NCBI RefSeq assembly: GCF_021462225.1
Contig: NC_061797.1
Span: 23,769,093-23,833,092, forward strand
Reading direction: 5' to 3'
Origin: Girardinichthys multiradiatus
Taxonomy: Eukaryota > Chordata > Actinopteri > Cyprinodontiformes > Goodeidae
DNA: 64,000 nt
Positions within the stretch are counted from its first letter, which is position 1, and each line of letters starts with the position of its first letter. The translations under genes were made by a program, and so were the position numbers. Under the pieces are notes generated by a model. That model did no database searches. It was not told where the DNA came from and saw nothing but the letters and a program-made list of their open reading frames with translations. Below are positions 22,101 to 35,513 of this stretch, piece after piece.

Positions 22101-25100
22101 TGAATAATTAAGTATACCTTTAAATGATTAAATAAAAATGTCATTTTTAAAAAATCTATTATTTTAAAAATGAATAAGATTATTTCACTTTATATTTATT
22201 TCATGGCTCCCATGCAGCAGTGTCATCATGAAATAGTTTAAACTTTCAATTTCACCCATCAAACTCAGAGCGCGGGATTAGGGCAGCTTCTCAACAGACC
22301 GTGACATCTGATTGGCTGCTTCACACAGCAAGTCAAGACAGCTTCTTCCAAGTTTGCTATGACCCCGAGGTTAAGGTACATTTATTTCATGGGACATTCA
22401 CATTTTTTTTTTTTATTATATGATATATTAATTAATTTAATTTTGGCCCTTTTGGCCCTCTATATTTGAGAAGTGGTCTGTGGTCCCCACTCTCATTTAA
22501 CAGTGAGTTAATGAGGGAAGGATTTAATGAGCATTTGCTTCTTCCTACTCATTTTGAACTGAATAAGATTATTATTCTTTTTTCACATTAAATTTGTTGT
22601 TTAACTGTTACAAATAAAGATCTCATTCATCCAAACATGATTTTGTGAAAAGCATAGAGTAAAAAGTTCAGTTCCTAATGTACAACATTTTGTGACTGTT
22701 ATCAGGTCTCAAGGGTTTAAAAACAGAAAAGGAGGAATCTTTAAAGGAACTGTGCACATACATGAAGCTCAATCCTTTTCAGCTCCTAACATCCAACTGC
22801 AGCAAAAGACGAGGATTTCTCTGCAGGCATAGTATGTGGAGGCTCCCAGCCAAGTGTTACCTTATCTCCGCAGCCTTTCATTTTATGCTTAAATCAGAAT
22901 TAGAAAGTATTTATCACCTATGTGTTGCTTGACATTGTATTTAAATGCTAACACGCATACATTTTTCTTAAAGCTATAATGTCTCCATCAAGTTTAGAGG
23001 TAAGAGATATATCTTTCACTAGAGGTAAAAATCTGTGAGGATCAATTTTAATGTGTTTGTTTTGCTCATGTTTTCTCTTCAGCATACAGAAAACTCCAGA
23101 GTTACAGTTAGATCTCGTAAGTTAGGTTCTTCTATTACATCTTATTGGTAGGCTGAACTATGTCCGATGTGGAAACAACTATGTGTTATTTCCACATCTG
23201 GCTGACAAATAAATAAATTCCTTTTTATTTCAGGGACCAAAAGGGATTTACCTGAAATGCGTCAAAGTGTCAACAGCATTGATGTTCTACTGAAGGTGAG
23301 GCAAGACTCTTTTATAAACACTAAATGAAGAAAGTAATTGAATTTTTGAGTTTAAATATTTCCATAGTATAACATCATAGCATATGCTGTGTTTCTGAGG
23401 TAGCATGCACAAACACAACTGACTGTCATGGAAACAACTGCAGGAGGGCCTAGTGATACAGACAGGGTAGGAGTTTTTCTTAACTACAATTGTTTTTCAT
23501 AATAAATACCTTGTTTCATCTTCTCACTGTCTTCTAGTGTGTCAAGCTTTCTCTTTCTTTCTTCTTACAGGACAGTTTTATTGATATTTTGTTAATAGGC
23601 ACCCAACAACTGGACCGTACTTTTGCTTTAGCAAACCCTGACACCATCGACTCCATCATCAAGTGTAGCAAAGCCATCTTAAGTCTGTCATTAGAAAAAT
23701 GTGGTTTTCAACACAACACAAATAAAGTATGTTTGTTTGCTGTCACTAATAAACATAAAGATATTGTGTTAAGTCAGATGTTTATCAATTTCTCTTTTTA
23801 CCAGGGTTTGTTTGACAAGGTATTTCAGATCATTAAAATAGCTTCTCTGCTTGGGGTCAACACAACAACAGTCAACAAGTCACCATCGGGCACCGTCTAT
23901 ACAAGCGTGTAAGTATCGTCTCCCTTTTCCTACTTTTGTCTTATCTAAATAGCTAAAATCAGATTTTTCTTCAATCAGCTACAAACCTACGAACCTCAAC
24001 AAAGCAGTGCTGGGTTCAGAAGAAGATGGGGGGATAGTTAAGCTACCCTCGTTCTCAGCAATGGAATCAAGGATTGGAAAGTACGACTCTGTTGTCGCAC
24101 AGGTCTGTTTGAATCACCATCACGCATGTTTTTTCTCTTTCCTGGTATCTGTAACAGAGACTCTGTCTTATTTTTAGATGGCTACATTCTCAAGCAATCC
24201 CTACCCTTCTACGGACAATATAACAGGAAATGTTTGCAGCATTTTACTCAGTGATGGAAAATCTGAGATTAAGCTGGATAATCTGACAGAAATGATTGAG
24301 GTAGGCCATTCTGAAAAAATAAATTTCCTGTAATTGAAGAGCACGTTTGCATGTTTTAATCTCACGAACTGTGCATTGCATACAGACCCACCTGTCTGAT
24401 CACGTACAGAATAATACAAGTAATAATATTTATTTATTTTATATGCTTCTTATCATGAGAATGCCTTTTCTGCCTCTGGTTTCCTCAGATCTTTTTGCTC
24501 CGCCCCAATAATTCAGCTCTGACCAGCACCTCCGTTGTGTTGACTAAAGACAAAAAGTCAGTATCTCAGCTTAATGTCTCTGACCCTGAGATGACCATCT
24601 TATTTAATGCCAAACCCAGCATCAATGTGTCACTGGCTGTTTACTTGTCTTACGGATCACCTCCCAACTCCACACATTTCTACAACACAACCATTTTGAG
24701 CCACACAGGTAAACATCTCTAGCATTTGCACCAACCTTTGCTCTTTGTGGTTGAAATTTGATGACAGACTGACATATTTTGGCTTCAGAGGACTATCGCT
24801 GGTTGATAACACCAGAGATGTTACAGAACACCCCAGGGGTTTGGTATGTGGACACCAGACTTGTAAATTTCACATTGGAAACAGAGGTGACGCTGACCAT
24901 CACCACATACATTAGCAAGTGCCTTTACTGGGACACTGTGAAACTGGAATGGAGTAAAGAGGGTTGCAGGGTATACACACCATTTTGGATCTTCATGTGC
25001 ATTCATATTTTTGTTTCAGCATTTGATGCATAGCCTACTAAGCCGTGATGCATGTTTCTGTCATGCAGGTAGGGGGGAAAAGCACTCCAGAGATGACACA

Positions 25101-28100
25101 TTGTCTGTGTAACCACCTGACTCTCTTTGGGAGCTCCTTCTTTGTGATGCCAAACTATGTTGATGTATCTCGCACAGCAGAGCTGTTTGCCACAGTGAAC
25201 GAGAACTACGTGGTTTTGGCCTTATTGTGTGCTTTCTATGGTCTTTATCTATTCACACTGCTGTGGGCCTGTTATGCTGACCGCAGAGCGAGCTCTAAGG
25301 TCAGACATCTGTCAATAAATGAGTGTGCTTTTAACTATATATTTTGAATGTTCAAAATTAAAGAATTTAATTTGGAATAAATACTTTCATATCACAAGAA
25401 TTAAGTCTTTCTACTTATACATGTAACTGTATTCACTACGACCTATTTTTTATGTTTATCAGAGGAAGATAACTCTGCTGGAGGACAATCACCCAGGAGC
25501 TCAGTACAAGTACCTGATTGGGATCCAGACGGGACATCGCAGAGGCGCCGGCACTTCTGCTAATGTAAAACATTTCAGTTTACAGACAGAAATATGATTT
25601 ACTTTGTTATTTAAAAAGATGAATATAAACAATTTGTACAGACTCCATCACAGACAACACTTAGATATACGTTTCCAAAAAATGTCACCAGATATACAGT
25701 TCATGAAACATAAATAAAAAAATGACTGAGGGATTTTAAATTAATCTAAATTCTATTCTTTTTCTACAAGGTCACAAAAGCACTGCAAATTTTAAAACTG
25801 AGGCATTTCATTGTTTTATAGGGAAATCGGCAAGTCAGTGATTACGATACTCTTATTGTAATACTTTTGAACTCCAGTCAGTCCATTGTAGTGACACACA
25901 GACAGGGAACATTAAGAACTTAATTTAGTTGAGAAAGCAATTCCCCAATGAGTAAATAATTATTTTTAAGAAATTCAATGGAGGCCCATTATTGACACCC
26001 CATGAAGTCATGTCAAATAAATGTAACTGAAAAAAAATTGTAATGGAAGTTAGTTGTTTTGGTGTCGAGAGACTTTTAATTAGTAATCAGTGAACTCCTG
26101 CGTCTCTGTTCTCTTTGGTGTAACACCAGGGTCCGTTTATCTTAACTTTAAAATGTGAAAGACAAGCGAACCTGCTATTCAAGCGAGGTAGATGCGTCTC
26201 CATCTTTATAAACAGTAAAATGCTGCAAAAAAAACATACTTGCCTAAACTTTCCCATATTTACAGCAGACAAAATGGGCCATCTGGGGCCAGAAAGTCTG
26301 CATAACAATCATTTAAGTCAATTTCAAGGCTTTTCCACACATACTAGTATTGATTTTGAATCTATTTATCTATATATTTATCTATTGTTACTCTTGTTTG
26401 AGTTACCTAACCAGCATAATCAGATTAGAGAAACTGAAATTGCCATTTTTTATTTTAACCCCCTCATTGACACAAAGATACACCACAGTAAATGACTGTG
26501 CCACAAATTAACCTACTAATTGTCCCGAGAATAAATATTGCTAGTCAAATCAATTTGCGAGGCCTTATATGGTTTGGTTAAGGTTCTTACTACATACTGG
26601 CTGAGCTGGTGTGGTTCTTTAGGTATGCATCACGTTTGACATTGACGTGTCACCTCAGTGCTACTGCATCAGTTCCGATTGCTGTCCTGCAGGTCACTGT
26701 GAACCTGATTGGCACAGAAACAGAGAGTACCATACACACCCTCACCGATCCAGACAAGCCGGTGTTTGAGAGAGGATCTTTCGATATATTCCTTTTGTGC
26801 ACGCCCTTCCCACTGGGAGAACTGAAAAACCTTCGCCTGCAGCATGACAACTCGGGAGGTCACCCATCATGGTAACACGGACAGAGCTTTATAAACAATA
26901 AATCTTTCTGTCTTATTTGTACTAAAGTAATAATTTTTAAAAAACTGTTTCTAGTAGCTATTTCAAACACTTTGCCTAGAAATCAGTATTTAATGATTTT
27001 TTTGTCTCATGTAAGGTATGTTAGCAAAGTGACCATACAGGACCTTCAAACAAAAAATGTTTGGCACTTCTTCTGTAACTGCTGGCTGAGTTCTGACCAA
27101 GGAGATGGCATGACCAAGAAAACTTTCAATGCTGCCAAAAGCAATGAGATTGCCAGCTTCAGGTCAGAATCTGTGTTCCTTACACTGAAAGCATCTTCCT
27201 TTGCTCTTGCAAAAGCCATGTTTAACTGTGTTTTCTTTGGTCAGGAACATTTTCCAGAGCCGAACATCGACCGGTTTTAGGGATGAACACATCTGGGTGT
27301 CCATCGTGGATCCTCCCTCTCGCAGCCCCTTCACACGAGCTCAGAGGGTTTCTTGCTGCATGAGCCTGCTCCTGTGCACCATGGCCATCAACATCGCCTT
27401 CTGGAACATTCCTGTAGATCCAAATTCTCCTGTGCTCTTCTCACTAGGTGGCTGCAGAGCTTTTATCTATTTAGCTTAATGGTCTGAGGAGCAAAGTTTT
27501 ATGCCCTAAGGAAAAATACTCTTTAAGAGACTTTTGAAAACTAAATGGAAACTACAACCTAAGGTCCCTGATATGACAAGCATGTGCATTTCAAATTATT
27601 TTAGTCTGCTTTCTCATGGCATGCAGTGGTATTTCTAATACCTTTGCTTAAACAAATTAAGCATTTGAACAATGAAAATGTTTAATAGAGATAAGCTGCA
27701 GCAAGACCACAATAAGGGACAGAAATAAGATCTACAGCAAGGTTTGCACAAACAGCACTTGAAAAGGCATTTGTTGGTGTTTTAAAATAATTTTTTTAAA
27801 TATGTCAAACACAGTGTTTGCCCATCAGCAATAACAAGAAAAAAAGAAGCCTTTAATGGATGTTTCGTGTCCTGTTTCTTTCCAGTGGCGCACTATATTT
27901 TTAATTTAGTCACAAAATATATATACGGTAATAATTATTAACAATTTCACCCAAAAAGGTAATAACAACAGATGAGTGTTGACATAGCCATTTCTTATGG
28001 TCCTCTTAATTAAGCTACATATCTTTCTCAATTAGATCATAATTAAAAGAAAAAAACAGTTGATGAAGTAATCTTTTAAAAGAACGAAAAGAGTTGGCAA

Positions 28101-31100
28101 AAAACGTTGTTACAGCCACAGGTTCTGTTGCACTTTCACTCTTTGCTAAATGCTAGCTTCATTAATGTAGCTACTTTGTGGACAAAAGTGCTGACTGAAA
28201 GACAGAATTAAAACACTAAATATCTATACAATATTTAATGCCTAGCCTATAATGTGGTAATCCTTATCAATTACCAACAGGGGAGGAGCCCTGAAATATG
28301 AAAATAGCTTCAGTGGCTGAGTAGATTTTGGGTTTTCCTGAAGCAGTCGCCATTTTGTAAAGCCTGTAAAACTACCTAAGTCACACTGTTGACATAGACC
28401 ATTATACAACAGGCATGAATTTGTATGACCTACTCAACTGAAGATTTAGGCAATTTGACAAGAGGTGGCTAGAATAATGAAGAGATGATTTAGGCAAAAA
28501 AATCCTTTTTTTAACCAAACATTACATTATTTTAGGAAGGCGACAATAGACAACTTCCAACAGTCTTATTTATGCTTTCTGTTTGTCTTTTAGGAGCCAA
28601 AGTTTATAAACTAGACAAGCCTCATCTCTGTGTATCTAAAGCTAGTGGAATTGACTGAAAAGTTGGTTAGAAGAAACCAAAATGTGCAAATAGGTTTTAT
28701 ATTGTTTGCTCACAGTTAAAATATATGGGATACTTATAGTATTTTGTGGTTTAGAATTGTATTTCTTGATGCACGTTCTCTTGCAGACTTCTTTATAGTA
28801 AATAAAAACATAGATGGAGGATTTCACTTCATGTAAAATTCACACTGTTCATCTGATAAAATGGAAAATCTCAATATAGCAGTACAAGACATCCATCAGT
28901 GTCTTTTTATAGTATAATCTGATTTTAAGTTGTCACGTTTCAAAATATTGGTACTGATTATTTTAATTTGCCATGGCAAGATAAGTTTATGTGGAAAGCC
29001 CTATTCATAAACAAGACAATTCAAAGTGTTTTACTGAAAACTGGTACATTAAAAGAAAAAATAAGTGAAGACAATAAATAAATTAAAAACATCAGCATTT
29101 AAACAGTGGTATGATATAAACAAAGAAGTTCTAAAATACACATTTAAAACAGATTAGATGACTCGACAATGGAACCTAGAGGAGCCCAACACATGATCCT
29201 TGCAAATTACCAAATAAAACAAAGTCCCAAAATAGCAAGAATCTCACAGGTAAGTATGTTGTTTATATTTATCGGTGTGTATATTTTGCTCCAGGGTCCT
29301 TACAGATGAGTTGGCAGGATGTCATGGTTGGTGTGCAGAGTGGTCTCCTCATGTTCCCAATAAATATCCTCATCATAACCATTTTCCGAAGCATCCGACC
29401 TCGCATTGTTTCAAAATCCAAAAAAGACGACCCTGATGAGATATTCAAACCTCCCTCTGTCACCATACCAACTATTCTGAAGGTGAGTTTTGTGTTGTCA
29501 AGATCAGACTTCACCTTATTGTTAAAGTCAGTTAAATGCATATATTTAATTTTGTTTTACTGTAGGAAACCGAGCAGGTAATTTCTCTGGTGAGCATGAA
29601 TCCCAGGAACAAGATGTCCGAGATACTCAGGCTAGAGGCTTCCTATGACCTCTTACCAGCTTTGAACAGGCTTCACATGCTTATCCAGTATATACAAGGT
29701 ACTTTTTGTAATTTGGCAGAAATATTTTTAGCAATATAACACATCCGATGTCAGAAAAGGTTGAAAATGTACAGAAATACATATGCTTTTAAATAAAAAT
29801 GAGATCAGCTTTTCAGAAAGACAGACAAGGAAAAAAAAATTCTATCTGCAGCAAGAAAATAAATAAAACTATTTAAAAATGCATTGATGTTTAGGAATAA
29901 ATTAGACATCCAAGGTTATAAATATATATTATGGCCAGTACCAAGCAAACAAAGCAGAATACATCCTGCTTCCAGCCCCATTTGTTATTTTGGCTTAAAA
30001 AATGTAATCATGCATAAAATGTTTGAAAAATTAAGCAAATACATGTTTTATGTTGGTTTTAACCAAATAAGGATCAGGAACACTTTTATGTTTCATCTAA
30101 CTGTAACTGGTTAGAATAAATGATATATTTATATATATATAATTACAGTAATATTTTTTAAAACAAAATGCCTTAGCACAGACATGCCTCAGAGAGAATT
30201 GTAATTACAAGTTGGTACTTATATAAACCCTCCACAGGTGAGAGTGAGAGCGACAATCACTGGGTCTACTGTAGCAAGTTCCTCCTGGCAGCTCTGTGCC
30301 ACCTCCTCATGAACCTGGAAAAACTGGATGCAAAGAACTTCTCAAGTCAGGATGAGTACCAGCAGGTTCTCAATACCACCAACCTGCTGGTCCGTAAGGC
30401 TGAGATGGTCTTCAGCAGTCACCTGGCCAACTGGTCAGCCCACTCACGCATCTGTTTACAAGTTCTTTCCTGTTTTCTGTCATTCATTATCTTTTCTTTT
30501 TTTCTTTTTTTTGAACAGCCCACAACCTGTGAGGAAGAAGAAAAAGACACCAACAGGTTTCAAGCTGCCCTGGTGGTGTGTATTCATTGGCTGGTTCCTG
30601 TTGGTCTCCATCAGTGGGATATCCACGTACTTCACCCTGTTGTATGGCTTTCAGTACGGCAAAGAGAAATCCATTAAGTGGGCCTTGTCTTTGGGCCTGT
30701 CCCTTTTTGAGAGCATCTTCATACTGCAGCCTCTGAAGGTGGGTCTTATTCAAAAAAACGTTCTAGTTCCAAGATGTTGCACTTATTTAACACATATAGC
30801 CTGGATTCAGTTTTCAGTTCAGTTTTATTTATATAGCGCCAATTCACAACACATGTTGTCTCAAGACACTTCACAACAGTCAGGTTCATACATTCCAATT
30901 AATCCTAACCATTGAACAGTGCAGTCAAAGTTAGTTATTTATTCAAATTGGATAAAACGTTTTTCTGTCTAAGGAAACCCAGCAGATTGCATCCAATCAG
31001 TGACTTGCAGCATTCACTCCTCCTGGATGAGCATGTAGAGACAGTGGACAGTCACTGGCGTTGACTTTACAGCAATCCCTCATACTGAGCATGCATGTAG

Positions 31101-33457
31101 CGACAGTGGAGAGGAAAAACTCCCTTTTAACAGGAAGAAACCTCCAGCAGAACCAGAATCAGTGTGAGCGGCCATCAGCCACAACCGACTGGGTGTTTGA
31201 GAGAACAGAGCAGAGACACAAAGAGAACAAAGACGCACTGATCCAGGAGTACTTTCTATGGGAAGGAAAAGTAAATGTTAATGGATGTAGCTCCTTTAGT
31301 CGTTTCACCTTGAAAGAAAGAACAGATAAACTCTGAGCCAGTTTTCAAGGTTAGAGTCTGAAAGAGAGCATATAGAGTTAGTCACAGTTAAGCTCAGTCA
31401 ATCGACATGTCTAGGAGAGAGAAAGGGTTAAACACTAAAAGACAGGGCTATGTGGATCATCGGTAGAGGGTGAGCATTAAGTTGTTGCCAGCAGAAGCTC
31501 GGACGATTCCCCTCTCCAGAAAGGTGTCACAGGCAGACACAGAGCCAGACCAGGTGTAGCTTCTAGGAAGAGAAAAGAGAGAACAAAGTTAAAAGCTGAA
31601 ATAACAGCAAATAATACAAAATTGGAGAGTAGTGTGAGAATGTAGCAAAGTGTTTTTCCAGTGTTTTTCTTTCTGTGAGCAGAATGTTTCTGAAAGATCT
31701 TACTGACATGTTTTTGTTCCCAGGTGATAGGTGTTGCTGTGTTCTTCGCCCTCCTGCTGAAACCTGTGGCTGTGGAGGAGACTGAAGAAGCAGCACAGGT
31801 GCTGTTAGGTAAGATGAACATTAATGTAGGATTTTCTCAGTTTTTGTGGCTTTTAAGAAAATATAGTGGATAAAACTGTAGTGTCCGAGTGCTGTTTTCT
31901 TGCGTGATGTAAGATGGCTGTAGTTACTGTAGTTACACTAGTTTTTAGTGTTCATCTCCTCCCTGTGATGTTGCTTTGTGCCGTGTGCAATTGGTTTGTA
32001 TGATTTTTGTAGGGATGCACCGATATGGTAATATAGCTATTATGGTTGATAACAGACATTTACCGATATTATATATATTTCCCTACCCTTTTGAGACATT
32101 GCTTTTCTGCTTCTCTTAAACAATCTCCAGCAATCCTGCACTGCATCTCTATCACTGTCACATGACCAAACATCTCCCAAAACACATACACAAACAGCAA
32201 CAAGATGGAAATAAACATCTGTTATTAATATTGGTCAAGTTTTACTTATTAGACCAATACCGATATGCTAAAATGGACTAACATTGGCCAATATCAACAT
32301 TAATGTCGATCTGTCGTACCACCCTGATTTTTTATCTGTTAATCATTCTATCGAAATATAAAATAAAGCATATTTATTTATAGTACTAACATTATTCATG
32401 CACTTAATTATGTCTTGCATGTAAGAGTAACTGCTGGTGAGCAGAGAAAATGTTTTTAGCATCTTTACTGTTTTAGTTCAGGTTGATATGCTGTGTTTCC
32501 ACATCTGGAGGGAAACTGTTGCAACTGTAAAGCATCCTTAGGCAACTGTACCACATCTGGTCAGAAGGGACTCAAAATACTTAGAATTTCTTAAAATAAA
32601 TTAAAAAAGCTCCTTTAAAAAGTCCTAGTGATTATCTGAAAGTAGTGTTTCTTCTGTTTTGGTTGGAAAAACAATTTTTCCATTTATCAGCTTAGTTAGT
32701 TTGGATTAATTCACAACAAAGGGTAGTCCAATTCAGTTGAAGAACTTCAAAATTAGCAAAGCCACTAAGACAAACCAGCCCCTTTATTTCCAGCTCAGTC
32801 AAGCTTTGTTTAATTAAAATTCAGTTCTGGACCTAATATATAAAGTGGATTTAAATAACGTTTTTTGAAACAAATTTATCTACATTTATCTACATCTACA
32901 TTATCCTGGTTAATGTCTCAGTGTGAAGTCTGAGTGGCATGTCTTCTCCAGTAGGTGGGACCGTATAGCCCCTCTGCCCCCTCTATATTTGGCGCTCTCA
33001 CATAGAGTATTTTTGTGTTCGGCTTTTCACTTCAGAGATGATGTTTTCATAAAATATATAATACTTTATGTAACCAAAACTGAAATAGAAATCTTGTGAT
33101 GGACGAATTGGCTTTGAACCAACATGAGATACCTTCTAAATGTAATTTGACTTACAAATAATTTATTCATGTTTCATAAAGCAGCCAGGGGTTGCCTTGA
33201 CATTTCATTTTAGGCTGACTGCAGAGAGCTCTTACATAAATGTGCCTATCACACTGAAAAGAAATGAAATAAAAATGTTGCGCAACTTTTATTGAGCGAC
33301 CCAATTCACATCAAATGATTTCCCCCTGTTAAGTATTATCAGTGCACACTTGGTTCCTTAGAGAGCTGAAGTGTTATGAGAGCTGAGGTGGTGTCCTCTC
33401 TGTTTCACAGAGCAACAAGACAGATGCAGGCGGTACACCGGCAGAGATGTGCTGTGA
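19134..33457 (+). CDS. pkd1l3: Polycystin-1-like 3-type protein lacking the channel domain
   Basis: 22 exons keep phase throughout: 19134-19455, 22706-22831, 22974-22999, 23083-23116, 23234-23295, 23571-23726, 23805-23908, 23979-24102, 24178-24300, 24489-24708, 24789-24970, 25069-25299, 25463-25564, 26693-26871, 27016-27162, 27245-27447, 29295-29482, 29566-29698, 30238-30433, 30519-30738, 31724-31808, 33411-33457. The 1069-aa product has a signal peptide (MLFQAFILLWISAG) and a C-type-lectin-like domain to about residue 149 ending CSKRRGFLC. A GPS motif HCLCNHLT follows (about 504-511), then TM1 (about 539-562), a PLAT domain (about 580-715), TM2 and TM3 (about 748-812) and TM4-TM5 (about 970-1050). 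It stops after CRRYTGRDVL. Family members continue with an extracellular domain and six more segments including the pore, which I cannot find. Polycystin-1-like proteins act as membrane receptors and channel subunits. The name rests on domain order and on human synteny with DHODH and IST1. Confidence 0.85.
19456..22705. other. First intron of the pkd1l3-like gene
   Basis: A 3.25-kb AT-rich intron. No exon-like frame was seen in it. It holds the MITE-like element at about 21911-22462. Confidence 0.6.
21911..22462. mobile_element. MITE-like element with long imperfect inverted repeats
   Basis: Two pairs of inverted motifs frame this ~550-bp AT-rich block. The outer pair is CCAAAAGGGACAAACT near 21914 against the reverse strand of TTTGGCCCTTTTGGCCCTC near 22442-22460. 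The inner pair is GATGTCCCATGAAACAAATA near 21964 against the reverse strand of TTTATTTCATGGGACATTCA near 22380. The interior repeats units like CATTAAATAAATATACC. There is no coding capacity and no clear target duplication. Confidence 0.6.
27448..29294. other. Intron 16 of the pkd1l3-like gene, no feature recognised
   Basis: 1.85 kb of AT-rich sequence between well-defined splice sites. I see no conserved frame, RNA gene or bounded repeat. Confidence 0.5.
30812..31575. repeat. Dispersed teleost repeat in intron 20 of the pkd1l3-like gene
   Basis: It begins TTCAGTTCAGTTTTATTTAT, continues with ATAGCGCCAATTCACAAC, and later contains AGGAAGAAACCTCCAGCAGA and GGCCATCAGCCACAACCGAC. I recognise these phrases as parts of a common interspersed fish repeat. 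The class is uncertain. A diverged piece of its start recurs at about 48778-48815. Confidence 0.6.
31809..33410. other. Last intron of the pkd1l3-like gene
   Basis: 1.6 kb, containing the hAT-like fragment at 32009-32330. Otherwise no feature was recognised. Confidence 0.5.
32009..32330. mobile_element. Degenerate hAT-like MITE
   Basis: The left end GGGATGCACCGATATGG matches the widespread fish end type that starts AGGGATGCACCGAT. Further 'accgatat/ccgatatgc' units follow inside. The right end (GTCGTACCACCCTG) is diverged. Confidence 0.5.
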
Positions 33458-33752
33458 GGATGCAACACTTTACCAGACAGGCCGTGTTCTGCATGAACCA
33501 TCATCACGCCTGCTTTTCTTCAACACATGCTACTCTAGAAACGTTAAAAAACACGTTCTGATGTTGGCATATGTACAGAATCTTTCTTTAGTGGGGAGAC
33601 ACAGTTAATGGGTAATGAAATGACTGATTACATATGTAAAGATGTTGATAATTATGTATCTTTATTGATGGAAACAAATGATGCTCAAGGCTTGTCACAG
33701 CTCTGTCATTAGTTTCTAGAGGTGAAACCTTTTCAATCCTATAAACATAATG

Positions 33753-33758
33753 AATAAA
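33753..33758 (+). promoter_or_regulatory. Candidate polyadenylation signal of the pkd1l3-like gene
   Basis: AATAAA about 300 bases after the stop codon at 33455-33457, followed by a second AATAAA at once. It fits a last exon that ends here, with no further downstream exons. Confidence 0.45.
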
Positions 33759-34611
33759 GTAATAAAATAGTAGCTTGTTTACAGAATCTATATATTACAG
33801 AGTATATTTTAACATAGTTTTACATAATTGAAGCTGATCTGTTGCAAAATTGTTTTAAATTGTGTAAAAAAAAACTTTTAAATTAAACATTTGTCTTATT
33901 TTAGTTTGGAAATGTAAAACTTTATAAATCCATCATTTTGGCAAAAAAATGCTCAGTAAGCAAAAATAAAAATTTTAGAAAATCCTGTTTCTGTCAGCAT
34001 GCATCAAAGTGAGTTACTTTAAATGAAAGTACACTGTGGACAGGGCGAGGGTACGCTTATGTAATTGCACATATGGGAACTGATGGATAATTGATCACAT
34101 TTTTTATTTCACTTCCACCCATGGAATACATGCTGAAAAGGGGATGTTGCACTTTTTGTATCATTGGTGGGTTCTTCTGTAAGATTCAGTTTGCCCTCTC
34201 TGAATGATTTATATGGCAGGCGTAACTACGTTTTTGTCTTTGTTTTTAGTTTGGAAACACGTCTCTCTTGTAATCATTTTAATATTCTGTTAGTTTGTGA
34301 TTTTAGCATGATCACAAAGTTCCTTTTCTTCCTTTTTATTGACTAATATTGGATGTGTGAATTTAAATAAATTTATTTCTGCTCAATTTTGGAGGAGCCA
34401 TCCATCACTATTATTATTATTTATGTTTTTTTACAGTAACTCACTCCATCATGGACAGGTGACTCCATCGCAAGAAGACTTAATTGAAGAATTAATATGT
34501 AAAATAATTATAAAATGTAGATCATGTTTAGTGATTATAGTAAACATACAATTTTCCATTCATGCAGTCCTACCCATCATTGTGTAAGCCACTAAATGGC
34601 TTTACTATATA

Positions 34612-35511
34612 CAGAGGTTGGACAATGAAACTGAAACACCTGGTTTTAGACCACAATAATTTATCAGTATGGTGTAGGGCCTCCTTTTGCGGCCAATACA
34701 GCATCAATTCATCTTGTGAATGACATATACAAGTCCTGCACAGTGGTCAGAGGGATTTTAAGCCATTCTTCTTGCAGGATAGTGGCCAGGTCACTACGTG
34801 ATACTGGTGGAGGAAAACGTTTCCTGACTCGCTCCTCCAAAACACCCCAAAGTGGCTCAATAATATTTAGATCTGGTGACTGTGCAGGCCATGGGAGATG
34901 TTCAACTTCACTTTCATGTTCATCAAACCAATCTTTCACCAGTCTTGCTGTGTGTATTGGTGCAAAGGTTTGGCTATAGCAGCCCGGCCGTGTATATTGA
35001 CCCTGTGGAGCTCCCGACGGCCAGTTCTGGTGGAAACAGGAGAGTTGAGGTGCACATTTAATTCTGCCGTGATTTGGGCAGCTGTGGTTTTATGTTTTTT
35101 GGATACAATCCGGGTTAGCACCCGAACATCCCTTTCAGACAGCTTCCTCTTGCATCCACAGTTAATCCTGTTGGATGTGGTCCATCCTTCTTGGTGGTAT
35201 GCTGACATTACCCTGGATACCGTGGCTCTTGATACATCACAAAGACTTGCTGTCTTGGTCACAGATGCGCCAGCAAGACGTGCACCAACAATTTATCGTC
35301 TTTTGAACTCTGGTATGTCACCCATAATGTTGTGTGCATTTCAATATTTTGAGCAAAACTGTGCTCTTACCCTGCTAATTGAACCTTCACACTCTGCTCT
35401 TACTGGTGCAATGTGCAATCAATGAAGACTGGGTACCAGGCTGGTCCAATTTAGCCATGAAACCTCCCACACTAAAATGACAGGTGTTTCAGTTTCATTG
35501 TCCAACCCCTG
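34612..35511 (-). mobile_element. Internally deleted Tc1/mariner element (900 bp)
   Basis: Flanked by TA (34610-34611 and 35512-35513), with terminal inverted repeats of about 31 bp that start CAGAGGTTGGACAATGAAAC or CAGGGGTTGGACAATGAAAC. It is the same family as the element at 63070 to the window end. The transposase region runs straight from AAIAKPL to the PIHTARLVKDW region, so the middle of the gene, with the first catalytic Asp, is missing. The lost segment is about 370 bp by comparison with the right-edge copy. Both ends are intact, so it could be moved by a transposase supplied in trans. Confidence 0.9.
34709..35325 (-). pseudogene. Deleted Tc1 transposase remnant
   Basis: The ATG at 35325 matches the start of the right-edge copy (MGDIPEFKR), but codon 11 is TAA where that copy has CAA. 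The N-terminal helix-turn-helix part then continues to the deletion junction near 34975, after which the frame shifts. The C-terminal part (34709-34939) retains the third acidic residue in LNIIEPLWG. No functional product is expected. Confidence 0.85.
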
Positions 35512-35513
35512 TA

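Noticed and set aside
19456..22705. Possible missing exons in the 3.25-kb first intron of the pkd1l3-like gene
   Set aside because: Exons 1 and 2 join in phase and complete a lectin-like domain, and no frame with splice sites was seen between them.
33411..33561. Open frame of 61 codons from 33376 as an alternative end of the polycystin gene
   Set aside because: It is in a different phase from the spliced exons. The phase set by exon 21 leads to the TGA at 33455.
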